From Tissierellales bacterium (lineage in GTDB: Bacteria > Bacillota > Clostridia > Tissierellales > JAOAQY01), in NCBI GenBank assembly GCA_025210965.1, contig JAOAQY010000108.1, forward strand, positions 1 to 33,271: 33,271 nt of DNA, given 5' to 3'. How positions within the stretch are numbered: the first letter of the stretch is position 1; each line of letters begins with the position of its first letter. Below, in pieces: positions 32,084-33,271 of this stretch. A program made the translations under genes and the position numbers. The notes beneath the pieces were generated by a model. The model was not told the origin of the DNA. It did no database searches and saw only the letters and a program-made list of their open reading frames with translations.

Positions 32084-32127
32084 AAAAAAAGAAACATCGA
32101 AAATTATCATATTCGATGTTTCTTTTT
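32084..32127 (-). terminator. Terminator of the GyrI-like gene
   Basis: A 16-bp stem (32112-32127 with 32086-32101) and 10-nt loop. On the minus strand it runs into a T-rich tract. It separates this gene from the YdcZ promoter. Confidence 0.9.
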
Positions 32128-32129
32128 GA

Positions 32130-32588
32130 TTATTTAAGGGATATAAGTATGTCAGTTTGAAGTTCTTCGGGAGGAGTTTCAGCAGGGTCGTTTAAATAAA
32201 ACTCATAAGAAACACCATCCCACTGCAAATTATTATCATCCATATATTTCATCAAGTCATTATAAGCTGCTTCAATATTGTTGTAAGCTCCTGTATACAT
32301 TGTTTCTAAATAGTCACCTGCTAATATTTCATTACATTTTATATCTTGGCTAGGGGGCAATGGAATGTTTACTGGAAAGCCAATTTCAATATCCAAATCA
32401 TCCATATCCATATTATAATATGCTACAAATGGAGGTCCTGATGGTTCTTCGTGAAGCTGAGTTATATAATTAAAAATTTTACCATAAGCTTTGCCAAGAA
32501 CTTCGGGCAGATCTTTAACTGCACTTCTAGTTCTTATAGATAGTACACTTTGAGCTTCTTTTTCTACTACTTTACATTCATAAGGCAT
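32130..32588 (-). CDS. Stand-alone GyrI-like / AraC effector-binding domain protein
   Basis: A 152-residue protein made of a single GyrI-like (AraC-type effector-binding, SOUL-fold) domain. Segments such as the LGKAYGKIFNYI helix, FVAYYNMD, DIEIGFPV, LAGDYLETMYTGAYNNIEAAYNDLM and YEFYLNDPAETPPEE (parts quoted) are typical. It lacks a DNA-binding domain, so it is likely a small-molecule-binding or ligand-sequestering protein. The usual alternative in the fold is a hydrolase-like activity. An AAAGGAG site precedes the ATG. It has its own promoter and terminator, so it is monocistronic. Confidence 0.85.
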   Translation of the reverse strand: MPYECKVVEKEAQSVLSIRTRSAVKDLPEVLGKAYGKIFNYITQLHEEPSGPPFVAYYNMDMDDLDIEIGFPVNIPLPPSQDIKCNEILAGDYLETMYTGAYNNIEAAYNDLMKYMDDNNLQWDGVSYEFYLNDPAETPPEELQTDILISLK

Positions 32589-32624
32589 ATAACCACTCCT
32601 TTAAGTATATTATTTTAGATACAT

Positions 32625-32654
32625 ATCTTAAATACCCTCAAAATAATACATCAA
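32625..32654 (-). promoter_or_regulatory. Predicted promoter of the GyrI-like gene with an overlapping dyad
   Basis: On the minus strand: TTGATG (32654-32649), an 18-bp spacer, TAAGAT (32630-32625). A dyad AGATA-CA-TATCT (32617-32628) overlaps the -10 and may be an operator. Confidence 0.4.
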
Positions 32655-32676
32655 AACCTAGTAAATAATTTGATTA

Positions 32677-32705
32677 TTGACAATACATAGTGAATTGAAT
32701 AAGAT
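32677..32705 (+). promoter_or_regulatory. Predicted promoter of the GNAT gene
   Basis: Consensus TTGACA (32677-32682), a 17-bp spacer, TAAGAT (32700-32705), about 30 bp before the start codon. Confidence 0.55.
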
Positions 32706-32734
32706 TATATGTAAAAAAGCGAGGTGGAAAGAAA

Positions 32735-33259
32735 ATGGAATTCAATTTAGATAGTTTGATTATAAGAAAAGCTGATATATCTGATGCCAAAAATATAATA
32801 GATTATGTTAATAAAATAGGTGGAGAATCTGATTTTTTGACATTTGGAGAAAATGAATTCAATGTAAGTGTAGAGAACGAAGAGAGCTACTTGGAAAGCA
32901 TATTGAAATCCGATAATAGCCTGTTTATAATAGCAGAGGTTGATGGGAAAATAGCTGGAAATTTAAATTTTTCAGGTGGAGGAAGAACGAGAATCAAACA
33001 TACTGGTGAATTTGGAGTTAGTGTACTTAAAGAATATTGGGGAAATGGAATTGGGAGATTATTAATAGAATATTTAATAGATTGGGCTAAAAAAAATGAT
33101 GTGATAAAAAAGATAAATCTTAGGGTTAGAGAAGATAATCTTAAAGGAATAGAACTTTATAAAAAGCTAGGTTTTATAGAAGAAGGAATTATATCGAGAG
33201 ATTTTATTGTTGAAGGCAAATTTTATAGTTCTATATGTATGGGATTGGAAATAGAATAA
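32735..33259 (+). CDS. GNAT-family N-acetyltransferase
   Basis: A 174-residue acetyl-CoA-dependent N-acetyltransferase. The acetyl-CoA binding loop is visible in motif A (YWGNGIGRLLIEYL, about residues 99-112), followed by the motif B region (NLRVREDNLKGIELYKKLGFIEEG), a standard GNAT ending. It resembles RimJ/PhnO-type or diamine/aminoglycoside acetyltransferases too broadly to give a substrate. GAGGTGG at good spacing supports the start. It ends 12 bp before the window edge, so any downstream partner gene is unseen. Confidence 0.9.
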   Translation: MEFNLDSLIIRKADISDAKNIIDYVNKIGGESDFLTFGENEFNVSVENEESYLESILKSDNSLFIIAEVDGKIAGNLNFSGGGRTRIKHTGEFGVSVLKEYWGNGIGRLLIEYLIDWAKKNDVIKKINLRVREDNLKGIELYKKLGFIEEGIISRDFIVEGKFYSSICMGLEIE

Positions 33260-33271
33260 AAAAGACTTGAC

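Overview
The window is AT-rich, densely packed, and carries strong AGGAGG-type ribosome binding sites and classical TTGACA/TATAAT-like promoters. The gene content is proton-linked peptide uptake, aminopeptidase P, molybdate uptake, GltB, Crp/Fnr regulation, a DUF5320 protein and a stressosome. Together these point to a low-GC anaerobic Firmicute of the class Clostridia, probably a peptide or amino-acid fermenter. No rRNA, tRNA, CRISPR array or prophage is visible. The only mobile DNA is the right end of a TnpB-encoding (IS200/IS605 or IS607-type) insertion sequence at the left edge.

Layout. (1) 1-1540: the TnpB C-terminus with its omega-RNA/right-end region abuts an iron-type alcohol dehydrogenase that ends in a perfect 22-bp terminator. 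(2) 1643-5090: a two-gene peptide-utilisation operon, Xaa-Pro aminopeptidase then a POT-family transporter. (3) 5089-10980: a formimidoylglutamase-like ureohydrolase diverges from a molybdenum operon (molybdopterin-binding protein with a Cys tail, modA, modB, no modC), which runs on into a D-aminoacylase and a small unknown gene. (4) 10992-16222: a Crp/Fnr regulator diverges from a small zinc-ribbon protein across an ideally placed operator; then a SWIM-SNF2 helicase and a PpaX-like phosphatase. (5) 16304-21991: gltB alone, without gltD, faces a PPP-type metallophosphatase. (6) 22113-27916: five tightly linked genes, rsbR-like, rsbS-like, rsbT-like, a hybrid histidine kinase and a REC-HD-GYP protein. 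(7) 27971-30166: a DUF5320 protein, then a GAF-PAS-PAS-GGDEF diguanylate cyclase. (8) 30181-33259: an EamA transporter facing a pair of half-size YdcZ transporters, a stand-alone GyrI-like domain protein and a GNAT acetyltransferase.

The most interesting system is region 6. A stressosome normally releases the RsbT kinase to switch on RsbU and then sigma-B. Here there is no RsbU, RsbV, RsbW, RsbX or sigma factor. RsbR-RsbS-RsbT are instead joined, by gene overlap or gaps of at most 20 bp, to a soluble phosphorelay kinase and a c-di-GMP phosphodiesterase, with a c-di-GMP cyclase just beyond. Three details deserve attention: the RsbS-like protein has Ala where the phosphorylated Ser59 of B. subtilis RsbS should be; the RsbR-like sensor has a Cys-rich PAS domain; and the kinase begins with what looks like a degenerate RsbT-like domain that could dock on the stressosome. 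Assignments rest on motif reading by eye, and operators, promoters and domain homologies at low confidence are marked as inference.
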